A stretch of DNA of 9,520 nt, from the NCBI GenBank assembly GCA_003096255.1, contig PIXS01000143.1:1-9520 (forward strand). The letters are read 5' to 3'. How positions within the stretch are numbered: the stretch's first letter is position 1; each line of letters starts with the position of its first letter. Source of the stretch: Candidatus Bathyarchaeum sp. (GTDB lineage Archaea > Thermoproteota > Bathyarchaeia > Bathyarchaeales > Bathyarchaeaceae). Positions 1 to 6,729 of this stretch are shown piece by piece. Made by a program: the position numbers and the translations under genes. The notes under the pieces are model-generated. The model saw only the letters and a list, made by a program, of their open reading frames with translations. It ran no database searches and had not been told where the DNA came from.

Positions 1-1
1 C

Positions 2-1240
2 ATTTCAGAAGACATGGGCGGCTGGGGCATCTATCTTGAGTTCGCGAACCACACAGTTGCATCAGGGAACACAATAGCAGCGTCTAACCCCCAAAAGGGC
101 ATCTCCTGCGGCGCAGTCTACAACACCACCTTAACTGAGAACAGGTTAATTGGTTGTGGCATTCGCTTCTATCAGTTAGCAACAAACATCCTACAGAACA
201 ACACAATAGACGACAAACCCGTTGTCCACGTTGACGGCGTATCGAATCAGGTCATTGAAGACGCTGAACAGGTTTTTCTCTTCAACTGCAGCAACATCAC
301 AGTCAAGAACATTTACCCATCAGCAAACTACACAAACACCATCCATCTGGAAGAAACAAAATTCAGTGAAGTGACAAGCTGTAGAGGAAACATTGTGTTA
401 ACTAACTCTGACAACAACACAATACACGACAACTTTCCGAAGTCAATCAAACTTACAGGCAGTAACTACAACAGAATAGCCGCAAACGCAATAGTAGACA
501 GCGGCGTCTGCATCATGCTATATGGCTCATCAAACTACAACGATGTCTACGAAAACGTTCTTTTGAACAGCAGCACCTCCCCAGATGCCGATGCTCTCTT
601 TGCTTCAGGCAGGAACACTGTTGGAATCAAGCTTGGCGACCCCCTGCTGGGCGGATGCCAACATAACAACATTTACCGAAACATCCTCATTAATCACATT
701 GTGGGAATCGAATGTGTCATCAGCTCAAACAACAGCATCCACGAGAATTACATGGCAGACTCAAACGTAGGAATCAGCTTATCTGGCTCATACCATAACA
801 GGGTCTACCAAAATAACATAACAAATTGTCTAACTGCTGTGGGCATCCGCGGTAGCCACAACTCCTTCTACAATAACAACTTCCTTGACAACAGCAATCA
901 GGTTTCAATAAGGCACACGTACCTGTTTTCGACTGACATCATAACTGAATACTCTGTCAACAACACATTCAGTTTAGGACTTCCTTTAGGCGGCAACTAC
1001 TGGAGCGACTACAACGGCACAGACAGCAACGGCGACGGAGTAGGCGACACACCCTACATCATAAACGAGGACACCCAAGACAACCACCCACTAATGGAAC
1101 CAGTTGAAGCTCCTGTGCTTGAAATACCTGAAACAATACCAGAGTTTCCATCATGGACGCACATACTTCTTCTATCGGCAGCATCAGCATTCACTATCGC
1201 TGTCTTCAAACGAAAACTAAACACAAAGCAGATTCCATAA
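2..1240 (+). CDS. Secreted parallel beta-helix (NosD-like) surface protein, 5' end cut by window
   Basis: This is the C-terminal part of a cell-surface protein. The frame is open through base 2 (I-S-E-D before the first ATG at 14), and beta-helix sequence is already running there, so the real start lies upstream. Counting from that ATG, residues 1 to about 310 are an Asn-rich series of short turns (N-x-I, S-x-x-N-x-I-Y-x-N) typical of PbH1/NosD right-handed beta-helix repeats. Residues 328-362 hold the GGNYWSDYNG...NGDGVGDTPY motif that closes many archaeal NosD-like domains; DSNGDGVGD resembles a calcium-binding loop. The end is PEFPS (376-380), a hydrophobic segment (about 382-397) and KRK, like PEF-CTERM sorting tails. 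Many N-x-S/T sequons suggest an N-glycosylated extracellular protein. Such folds often bind or cleave polysaccharide, but no catalytic residues can be assigned. It is not claimed to be the copper-related NosD of denitrifiers. Confidence 0.87.
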   Translation: MSEDMGGWGIYLEFANHTVASGNTIAASNPQKGISCGAVYNTTLTENRLIGCGIRFYQLATNILQNNTIDDKPVVHVDGVSNQVIEDAEQVFLFNCSNITVKNIYPSANYTNTIHLEETKFSEVTSCRGNIVLTNSDNNTIHDNFPKSIKLTGSNYNRIAANAIVDSGVCIMLYGSSNYNDVYENVLLNSSTSPDADALFASGRNTVGIKLGDPLLGGCQHNNIYRNILINHIVGIECVISSNNSIHENYMADSNVGISLSGSYHNRVYQNNITNCLTAVGIRGSHNSFYNNNFLDNSNQVSIRHTYLFSTDIITEYSVNNTFSLGLPLGGNYWSDYNGTDSNGDGVGDTPYIINEDTQDNHPLMEPVEAPVLEIPETIPEFPSWTHILLLSAASAFTIAVFKRKLNTKQIP

Positions 1241-1261
1241 ACCCTCAAAAAGATGGAAAAA

Positions 1262-1321
1262 GAGTTAGTCAAGAAAAATTGACTAAAGCTCCAATACCGC
1301 ATCATCGAGTTAGTCAAGAAA
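1262..1321. repeat. 15-bp direct repeat with an 8-bp hairpin in its first copy
   Basis: GAGTTAGTCAAGAAA occurs exactly at 1262-1276 and again at 1307-1321, 45 bp apart. The first copy also begins a perfect inverted repeat: TTAGTCAA (1265-1272), a 6-nt loop, TTGACTAA (1279-1286). It sits between the beta-helix gene stop (1240) and the next start (1382), so it could be a paired operator, part of a 3' transcript hairpin, or a remnant of duplication. No T-run follows the hairpin directly, so an intrinsic terminator is not well supported. Confidence 0.55.
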
Positions 1322-1381
1322 TCTTTACAAAAAACCTTTTACGCTTACTTTGAGCCAAAATGAATCATTGGGGGCAAAAAC

Positions 1382-2650
1382 ATGAAAAGATTCAAGTCAG
1401 CGTTTACGATTCTTTTTACACTTTCTTTGACGTTGTTGGCGGTAAGCTGCATAGTCCAGTTTGAGGTTAGAGCGGATGAACAGGTGTTTTTCGAAGACGA
1501 TTTTGAAAGCTACAATGCTGGTTCTTTTCCATTTTCTGGCGGCTGGGATTTGTGGTATAACGGACAAGGAGATTCATATCAAAAAGTTGTGAACCACACT
1601 TCTGACTCTCCCACAAAGTCTCTTTCCATTTTAGGTTGGCATTATAGGTGGGTTGGTGTGGCAGCGAGACCCCTTGAAACAAACGCAGTCAAACTCGGTT
1701 TTAGTGTTAATGTAAGAGTTGACTCTATAGACGTGGGCAAACTCGATCATTCAATAGCAAGTGTTTGTTTCGGTAAAAAGATTCCTCCAGATCGAATATG
1801 TTTGTATGCACCCATCGATTTCATAAGCAATGGTACAATAAGCGTGTGTAAGCAGCCTTTGCAAAGTTTTCTTCCAGACACATGGTATAATGTCAAGTCG
1901 ATCATTGACAGGAACACTGAAACGGTTTCTGTTTGGATTGACGATGTTCTAGTAGCTGACAACTTCACCATTAGGACATCGCAAGGTTCAGTAACCTCTT
2001 GGCCAACCTCCGAAATCGAGGGCTTTACAGTTAACCAATTCTACAATAGCGTTAGAGCCTATTTCGATGACGTGAAAGTTTTCGCTGTTTATGATTTAAA
2101 TCCTAAACTTGTGTTAGAACCAACTTCAGGGATAGCGGCTACTACACTTGTGGGCTCTGGGTTTGTACCAAATTCAGAAATTTCAGTCACTTGGAACGAC
2201 ACAGCAATACACACTGTTCCAAATCCTCTGGTAACTGACGGCTACGGAAAATTCACTGCCATAATCTCTGTCCTAAATCAAACAGTTCCTGGTTCATACT
2301 GCGTAAGCGTTATTGACGAACTGGGAAACGAAGCGAACGCGACCTTTGAAGTCGTTTCAATGGTTCCAACTTCGACTTCGGAAGACAGCAGCACAACAAA
2401 CTCTGATGATGTCCTTGAATTGGAATCAACAAACGGTGAACCAGAACAGACAAACTTTGATACCCCTGTACTAGAAATCGCAAACGTTAACCTTGAACTG
2501 GAATCGACAAACGCTGATGATAAACCTGTGGAGGAACCAGAAACAGCGCCAGAAATACCGTTGTATTCTCTGTTGCTCGTTGCACCTGCTGTCTTGGCTG
2601 TAACAGTTATTTACAAACTGAAAACACCGAATAAAACAAAAGAAAACTAG
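1382..2650 (+). CDS. Secreted LamG-like plus Ig/IPT-like surface protein with C-terminal anchor
   Basis: A 422-aa exported protein. Residues 1-31 are a signal peptide: K/R-rich start, hydrophobic core, likely cleavage after VRA. Residues about 35-235 look like a concanavalin/LamG jelly roll: it opens FFEDDFESYNAGSF, has the WYNVK...VSVWIDDV strand pair, and ends YFDDVKVF. Residues about 240-325 are an Ig/IPT-like domain (GSGFVPNSEISVTWN, then GSYCVSVIDELGNEANATF), a pattern common in archaeal surface proteins. An acidic Ser/Thr-rich linker (326-390) leads to PEIPLY, a hydrophobic segment (393-411) and a Lys-rich tail, matching the anchor layout of the upstream gene. The likely role is carbohydrate or surface binding outside the cell; no enzyme motif is visible. 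The start is set by the signal peptide; GGGGG at 1370-1374 is a weak ribosome site. An AT-rich stretch near 1323-1333 might hold the promoter, but is not convincing. Confidence 0.85.
   Translation: MKRFKSAFTILFTLSLTLLAVSCIVQFEVRADEQVFFEDDFESYNAGSFPFSGGWDLWYNGQGDSYQKVVNHTSDSPTKSLSILGWHYRWVGVAARPLETNAVKLGFSVNVRVDSIDVGKLDHSIASVCFGKKIPPDRICLYAPIDFISNGTISVCKQPLQSFLPDTWYNVKSIIDRNTETVSVWIDDVLVADNFTIRTSQGSVTSWPTSEIEGFTVNQFYNSVRAYFDDVKVFAVYDLNPKLVLEPTSGIAATTLVGSGFVPNSEISVTWNDTAIHTVPNPLVTDGYGKFTAIISVLNQTVPGSYCVSVIDELGNEANATFEVVSMVPTSTSEDSSTTNSDDVLELESTNGEPEQTNFDTPVLEIANVNLELESTNADDKPVEEPETAPEIPLYSLLLVAPAVLAVTVIYKLKTPNKTKEN
2414..2513 (+). repeat. Degenerate 78-bp tandem duplication in the linker of the LamG protein
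   Basis: Bases 2414-2435 and 2492-2513 match at 20 of 22 positions (CTTGAATTGGAATCAACAAA versus CTTGAACTGGAATCGACAAA for the first 20). They encode LELESTN twice, 26 codons apart, and the similar VLEIANVN lies between them. This suggests that the acidic stalk before the membrane anchor grew by internal duplication. Confidence 0.6.
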
Positions 2651-2675
2651 TTCAGCAACTGCCATTTTTGTTGTT

Positions 2676-2683
2676 ACACGTGT
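2676..2683. repeat. 8-bp palindrome between the surface-protein gene and pyrF
   Basis: ACACGTGT is a perfect palindrome in the 112-bp gap after the LamG gene, about 45 bp before the pyrF TATA-like box. A T5 run at 2664-2668, just past the upstream stop codon, could serve as an archaeal-style T-rich terminator. Both are short enough to occur by chance, and no regulator is known from this window. Confidence 0.25.
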
Positions 2684-2725
2684 GGCCTTGGTGGTTAGAA
2701 GGAAGTTTTTGGTTCAGCTTAATAG

Positions 2726-2733
2726 TTAAATAA
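2726..2733 (+). promoter_or_regulatory. Archaeal TATA-like box of pyrF
   Basis: TTAAATAA lies 29 nt before the pyrF ATG, in an AT-rich stretch. With the usual archaeal spacing of about 25 nt from box to transcription start, transcription would begin a few bases before the ATG. That gives a leaderless or nearly leaderless mRNA and fits the lack of a good Shine-Dalgarno sequence (only AAGGGTCAGAA precedes the ATG). Confidence 0.55.
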
Positions 2734-2762
2734 CGTGGCGAATTAAGAAATAAGGGTCAGAA

Positions 2763-3548
2763 ATGTTCTACGATCAATACTTGAAGGCAACCAAAGAAAA
2801 AGGCAGCCGCATCAACATCAACCTTGATCCAGCACTGCCAAAACAGCGAACAGAAAACACAGTTCCAGACAAGTATCTCCACAAGGAAGATGCAGAAACC
2901 CTCCTAGATTTCTCGTTAGACATCATAGAGCAAGTAGGCGACTACTGCTGCTCCATAAAACCGAACACCCAATACTTTCTCGGGCACACAAACATACTAG
3001 AGAAGATAGTAAAAAAGACTCAGCAGGAAGGAATGCTGGCAATACTGGACCATAAACTAGGGGACATAGGTTCCACCAACGGTTCAGCCTTATACTGGAT
3101 TAAAAAAATGGGCTTCGACGCCTTCACATTCTCGCCCTTTGCAGGTAACACCCAACGGACAGTAGAAAAAGCACATGAAAAGAACTTGGGCGTCATAGTC
3201 CTTACTTTAATGTCTAATCCAGAAGCCGAAAAAATGATGATTGACACAACCGTAGACGGGCAACCATACTACCTACACACAGCCCAGACAGTGAAAGTAA
3301 CTGGAGCCGACGGATGTGTGGTAGGCTTAACATGCTTCGTTGAGGATGCATACATCAAGAACATTCAAGAAGCTGTGGGAGATAAAGTGGTGTTTCTGCT
3401 GCAGGGCATAGGACCTCAGGGCGGGCAAGCCGACAAAATACGGCATGTTAAAAATCCGCTGGTTAGCCTAGGCAGGGCGGTTATATATGCTGATGACCCC
3501 AGAAGAGCCGTCAAAGGATACCATGGCATCCTCAAAAAATACACCTGA
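2763..3548 (+). CDS. pyrF: Orotidine 5'-phosphate decarboxylase
   Basis: This cytosolic TIM-barrel enzyme decarboxylates orotidine 5'-phosphate to UMP, the last step of de novo pyrimidine synthesis. The signature D-x-K-x-x-D is present as DHKLGD, giving D96, K98 and D101 of the catalytic Asp/Lys array, followed by IGST. Other family landmarks are NLDP (D22) at the first strand, SIKPN (K66) at the second, GIGPQGG (215-221) in the phosphate-binding loop, and LGRAVIYADDP (237-246) near the end. At 261 aa it is longer than the compact archaeal enzymes (roughly 210-230 aa) and closer to the subfamily 2 type common in bacteria. The protein appears complete. Its own TATA-like box suggests a single-gene transcript, and no other pyrimidine gene is adjacent. 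It stops 6 nt from the convergent winged-helix gene. Confidence 0.95.
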   Translation: MFYDQYLKATKEKGSRININLDPALPKQRTENTVPDKYLHKEDAETLLDFSLDIIEQVGDYCCSIKPNTQYFLGHTNILEKIVKKTQQEGMLAILDHKLGDIGSTNGSALYWIKKMGFDAFTFSPFAGNTQRTVEKAHEKNLGVIVLTLMSNPEAEKMMIDTTVDGQPYYLHTAQTVKVTGADGCVVGLTCFVEDAYIKNIQEAVGDKVVFLLQGIGPQGGQADKIRHVKNPLVSLGRAVIYADDPRRAVKGYHGILKKYT

Positions 3549-3554
3549 GAGGCT

Positions 3555-3815
3555 TCAGATTACCTGCATGTACTTTGTTCCCTTTTCGGTTATCCTGTAA
3601 ACTCCTCGGCTAACTCGTTCAATATACGCCTTTTTCAGCAGGTAACGTAACCGATTATCGAATCTTGTGCGTGTAGCCAAAGAGTGGCACGTAGTCAAAA
3701 CCTTTTTCTCCAGCACAGTCCAACGCACATCCCCCCGCTTGAGGGCAGTGAGAATAACCTTGTCCAGCATATCCTGTTCTTCTCTGCGACGACTCACCTT
3801 TAGGTTCCCACCCAC
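3555..3815 (-). CDS. Small winged-helix DNA-binding protein
   Basis: An 86-aa basic protein, last gene of the minus-strand operon. The pattern fits a winged helix-turn-helix: helices around LDKVILTALKRG and WTVLEKKVLTTCHS, a recognition-helix region TRFDNRLRYLLKKAYIERV, and a wing plus final helix in RGVYRITEKGTKYM. It most resembles MarR/PadR-like archaeal regulators in general form; no ligand or target can be named. The start is uncertain. GTG at 3815 overlaps the adhesin stop by 16 nt and suggests translational coupling. Alternatives are GTG at 3797 (residue 7) and ATG at 3770 (residue 16); the domain is intact with any of them. Its place at the end of the structural operon suggests a viral regulator, but it could be a host gene at the junction with pyrF. 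Confidence 0.75.
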   Translation of the reverse strand: MGGNLKVSRRREEQDMLDKVILTALKRGDVRWTVLEKKVLTTCHSLATRTRFDNRLRYLLKKAYIERVSRGVYRITEKGTKYMQVI

Positions 3816-6334
3816 GCGTAAGGTTTAGAAATATTCAACACAAGTTTTCCGTTTTCGTCAAGCCACAGTTCCGGCAGCCTTACCCTGTACGCGAATATGG
3901 CGTTTAAGCCAAAAGTCACCGAGTGGATTCCAGCCGCAGTTGTTCCAAAATATGCGTCTAGACTAAAGTTTCTTGGAATGTCCTGTTTCTGAAATGCTGA
4001 ATCAGCTGCTAGACTCATGGTTATGTCCTGTTTTTTGAGTGCAGAATCAGCTCCAAAAGTTCTTGTTATGTCTAACTTCTTGAAGAGGACATCTACCTGT
4101 CTTGAAACTGTTTGAAGCAGCAGTGAACCAAAATGAACGTCTACAGCAAAAGATTTGACGATGCTTTGCTTCAGGAAATCAACGTCAACACCAAAGTCTT
4201 CCAAGATACCAAGCTTCTGCAGCAGAACATCAACGTCTATCGTCAAGAGTATATCCTGTTTCTTGAAGACTGCATCTACTGTAGCAGTCCGCGGCAGGCA
4301 AGCAAATTTCATGTTGTATGGAGACGAGCCTTTTGTCTGATACAAGAATCCAATGAATCCCTCATTTGACTCATAAAAGCCGGTCCATGTGTGATCGCCA
4401 ACGAATCCGTCAGCAGATTCGTCGAGCCAATCAACTCTGGTTTCCCAGGATAAGCCATTCCATTTGCGGTAGTAGATGTGCGCAAACGTTGGGTAGAAGC
4501 CCCAAAAAACATACACCTCATTACGTACAACATCTCGGGTTATCACAGGCGCACAATAGTCCGTTCCGTCGTCTTCATAGGGGATGCTTGATTGTAGAGA
4601 AGTTTCGGTTCCGAGACTGTTTGTGCTGTAACTATACTTCACGTACATGATTTCAAGCGGAGATTCAGAGTCAACAAACTTCATGAAAGCTATGTGAACG
4701 TTGTCGCCTTCAGCTACTGCCGAATAGAACATGCTATGATAGCTGGTGCTAGTTGTTTTTACTTCAGTTTCCCAGCTTGAGCCATTCCACACCCGAACGT
4801 GAATAGGTTCAACATATGAACCAGAATTGTGGGCAGCATAAACCACAGCCATCTTGCCGTTTGTCAGGGGTATAGGCGATACAGCCCATGCAAGCCTGAG
4901 AGTGCCACTAAGCTGGTACGGAAAACCGTTTGGTGTAGTTCCCCAAGTGCCGTCGTTGTTTCCGGATTTGATTACATATGGGTAGCATGTTCCGTTAGTG
5001 TAGTCCCTGTAGCCTATCCAAACATACCCGTCGGAGTCTACTCCTATGTGCGGGTTACTTGCTTTGTTGTAGGTTGTGGTGACAGTTTGCTCACTGGCAG
5101 ACCATGTAATGGTCCCGTTACTGTTAGGCTGCCCTCTCCTGTAGTATATTGCAGACTCCCATGGATAGCTACCCGTGGAATTTGCTGCATAATGAACGTA
5201 TGTTCCATCAAAAAATACGGAAACGTTTGGACCATAACTGCCTCCATCCCTAACAAAGGTTTCAGCAGACCACGACAGCCCATCTGTACTTGTTCTAAAA
5301 ACGATGTCACTACTACTGTTAGCATAAAAAACCCAAAATCGTCCATTAGCGTAGAAGGCTTTTCGCTGAAAACTGCATTGAGTTCCATAAACAGCGTTGC
5401 TTATTCCGACAAGACTCTTTTTTTCGTCACCCACTTTTATGCCCAATTTTTTGAAGAGGGCATCGGTTGCCCAAGTTTTTGTGTAAGTTTGTTCTGTGGA
5501 TTCTGGTCCAATGTATGTGTCAGCTATAATGACGTCGTCGATGTAATTGGTCATAGCTGAGCCTTGTCCAGCTTGACCTAACCGTATCCATGTAATGTCT
5601 GCTACACCTGAATGGTCTAGTCCAGTTTGAGTGATAATCTCGTCGCCGTCAATATAGCCTCTGACTTCGCCATTACTTCCGTCATTAACGACGAACTTGA
5701 CTTCGATACAATACCATGTGTCAGCTACAAACGATGCGGAATTATAATCGTAATTTGATGACGTCAATTGGTCAGTAATTCTCATGGTATCAGTGTCAAA
5801 CCGCACAGTGAACAGTGACTGAAAACCGCCAGTTGTTGTTATAGCGTCAAGAACCAGAGCTAATACCGTGGGAACAGTAGACCAACGGATATACCACCTT
5901 ACATGAAGTGTTGTTTGTCCAGAAAACAGTATTTGAGCATATTCATAGTTCCATAGGGCTGCACTAAATTCTGCGGCGTAGCTACCAGAATGAACAGGGT
6001 TACCGACTACAGAGGGAGTTTCGTTTGTGCTGTTCCATGCGCTAAAGTCTCCGCTTTCAAAGCCGTCAGCAAAAATTTCCGTGAAATACTGAAACAGTAG
6101 TTCTCGTTGGCTTGGAGTTAATCTGGGAGCCAACATCTTGTGAGCATATTCGCTCATAGCCTCATGGCTTTTGAGGAACCTCGGCGGAACCCGCCACTTC
6201 TTTTCGTCGAAGGCTGTTTTGCATTTAGGACAGAAAGCGTTGCTCGATTCGATGTAAGTTCCGCAGTTGGGGCAACGATGCTCCCATTCGGGAAACAGAC
6301 GTAGAACTTCTTTTGAAAGATTAACTGGAGCCAT
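3800..6334 (-). CDS. Multidomain viral adhesin: zinc ribbon, LamG-like, beta-propeller-like, 15-residue repeats
   Basis: This 844-aa protein is the largest of the cassette and probably a receptor-binding or fibre protein. Residues 21-38 form a zinc ribbon (CPNC, ten residues, CPKC; Cys 21, 24, 35, 38). Residues 71-85 (RLTPSQRELLFQYFT) look helical. Residues about 88-275 look like a LamG/concanavalin jelly roll (IFADGFESGDFSAW at the start, YIDDVIIADTYIG at the end). Residues about 303-680 repeat strand patterns such as GRFWVFYANSSSDIVFRTS, DGYVWIGYRDYTNG and NEVYVFWGFYP, like a sialidase/BNR-type beta-propeller without a clear catalytic set. Residues 687-797 are 15-residue repeats, with a single extra copy (ATDALFKKLGIK, 289-300) before the propeller. 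The last 47 residues end in a strand-rich cap. The ATG overlaps the previous gene by 14 nt, preceded only by a weak AGGGA. No signal peptide is seen, which fits a virion protein rather than a secreted host one. Confidence 0.8.
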   Translation of the reverse strand: MAPVNLSKEVLRLFPEWEHRCPNCGTYIESSNAFCPKCKTAFDEKKWRVPPRFLKSHEAMSEYAHKMLAPRLTPSQRELLFQYFTEIFADGFESGDFSAWNSTNETPSVVGNPVHSGSYAAEFSAALWNYEYAQILFSGQTTLHVRWYIRWSTVPTVLALVLDAITTTGGFQSLFTVRFDTDTMRITDQLTSSNYDYNSASFVADTWYCIEVKFVVNDGSNGEVRGYIDGDEIITQTGLDHSGVADITWIRLGQAGQGSAMTNYIDDVIIADTYIGPESTEQTYTKTWATDALFKKLGIKVGDEKKSLVGISNAVYGTQCSFQRKAFYANGRFWVFYANSSSDIVFRTSTDGLSWSAETFVRDGGSYGPNVSVFFDGTYVHYAANSTGSYPWESAIYYRRGQPNSNGTITWSASEQTVTTTYNKASNPHIGVDSDGYVWIGYRDYTNGTCYPYVIKSGNNDGTWGTTPNGFPYQLSGTLRLAWAVSPIPLTNGKMAVVYAAHNSGSYVEPIHVRVWNGSSWETEVKTTSTSYHSMFYSAVAEGDNVHIAFMKFVDSESPLEIMYVKYSYSTNSLGTETSLQSSIPYEDDGTDYCAPVITRDVVRNEVYVFWGFYPTFAHIYYRKWNGLSWETRVDWLDESADGFVGDHTWTGFYESNEGFIGFLYQTKGSSPYNMKFACLPRTATVDAVFKKQDILLTIDVDVLLQKLGILEDFGVDVDFLKQSIVKSFAVDVHFGSLLLQTVSRQVDVLFKKLDITRTFGADSALKKQDITMSLAADSAFQKQDIPRNFSLDAYFGTTAAGIHSVTFGLNAIFAYRVRLPELWLDENGKLVLNISKPYAWVGT
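3944..4276 (-). repeat. 45-bp / 15-residue repeat array at the adhesin C-terminus
   Basis: Residues 687-797 of the adhesin contain seven units and a partial eighth, for example DVLFKKLDITRTFGA, DSALKKQDITMSLAA and DSAFQKQDIPRNFSL. Consensus: D-x-x-[F/L]-x-K-x-x-I-x-x-x-[F/L]-x-[V/A/L]. Six units are exactly 15 residues; one is 16 with a diverged core. The 45-bp period is visible in the DNA (repeated ATGTCCTGTTT on the plus strand), and the units nearest the C-terminus are most alike, which suggests recent duplication. The alternating hydrophobic spacing suggests a beta-roll or fibrous stalk. Confidence 0.8.
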
Positions 6335-6716
6335 TAACTACATTCCCTTCTTCGTTTATCTGCAAGACTTTTCTGCCTTCAACACCCAGAACGTAAACTG
6401 TTTCTCCATTGACTACTGTGCCTTTCAGCATCTGCAACCTGACCGTGTTAGTTCTGTACGCCACAAGCCTGTCACCATCATCCACAGTTATTGTATATGA
6501 TGGGTTTTTGGATGGAACCACAACCGTCTTCTCGGATTCCAGTATCCGATGAGCCAGCTGCGGATTAAAGGGGTACCACCCGAACCGTTTCAGTTTCTGG
6601 TGGTCAACCTCTGAAAATCTGTTTTCTTTACCTGTTTCTGGATCAAACTGGGGCAACGCGGAGCTGTCAGTGTACTCGGCTATCCAAAAATAAACAATAG
6701 GACGATAACCGAGCAA
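6321..6716 (-). CDS. Virion-associated protein of unknown function, TTG start
   Basis: A 131-aa protein that I do not recognise as a named family. It begins M-LGYRPIVYFWIAEYTDGS-like (here TDSS), followed by ALPQFDPETGKEN and KLKRFGWYPFNPQLA; the C-terminal half (TVVVPSKNPSYTITVDDGDR, then VYVLGVEGRKVLQI) looks beta-rich. The start codon is TTG at 6716, supported by AGGAGG at 6724-6729 with 7-nt spacing; that site overlaps the TAG stop of the preceding gene. The end overlaps the adhesin start by 14 nt. Position between a structural protein and the adhesin suggests a virion component, perhaps an adaptor that seats the adhesin; this is inference from context only. Confidence 0.72.
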   Translation of the reverse strand: MLGYRPIVYFWIAEYTDSSALPQFDPETGKENRFSEVDHQKLKRFGWYPFNPQLAHRILESEKTVVVPSKNPSYTITVDDGDRLVAYRTNTVRLQMLKGTVVNGETVYVLGVEGRKVLQINEEGNVVNGSS

Positions 6717-6723
6717 CGTGGCG

Positions 6724-6729
6724 CCTCCT
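6724..6729 (-). promoter_or_regulatory. Shine-Dalgarno site for the 131-aa gene
   Basis: AGGAGG on the minus strand, 7 nt before TTG at 6716. Its first base pairs overlap the TAG stop of the upstream gene (6728-6730), which implies coupled translation and fixes the non-ATG start. Confidence 0.7.

Noticed and set aside
1..1240. Copper-related NosD of nitrous oxide reduction
   Set aside because: Only the beta-helix fold and closing motif are shared; there are no nos genes nearby, and the C-terminal anchor fits a general archaeal surface protein.
3944..4276. CRISPR-like array
   Set aside because: The 45-bp periodicity is continuous coding repeat in one frame, without constant repeats separated by unique spacers.
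4829..5560. 243-codon open frame on the plus strand, antisense to the adhesin
   Set aside because: It lies opposite the propeller region, whose protein has clear repeated strand patterns. The plus-strand translation shows no domain, no repeat logic and no ribosome site.
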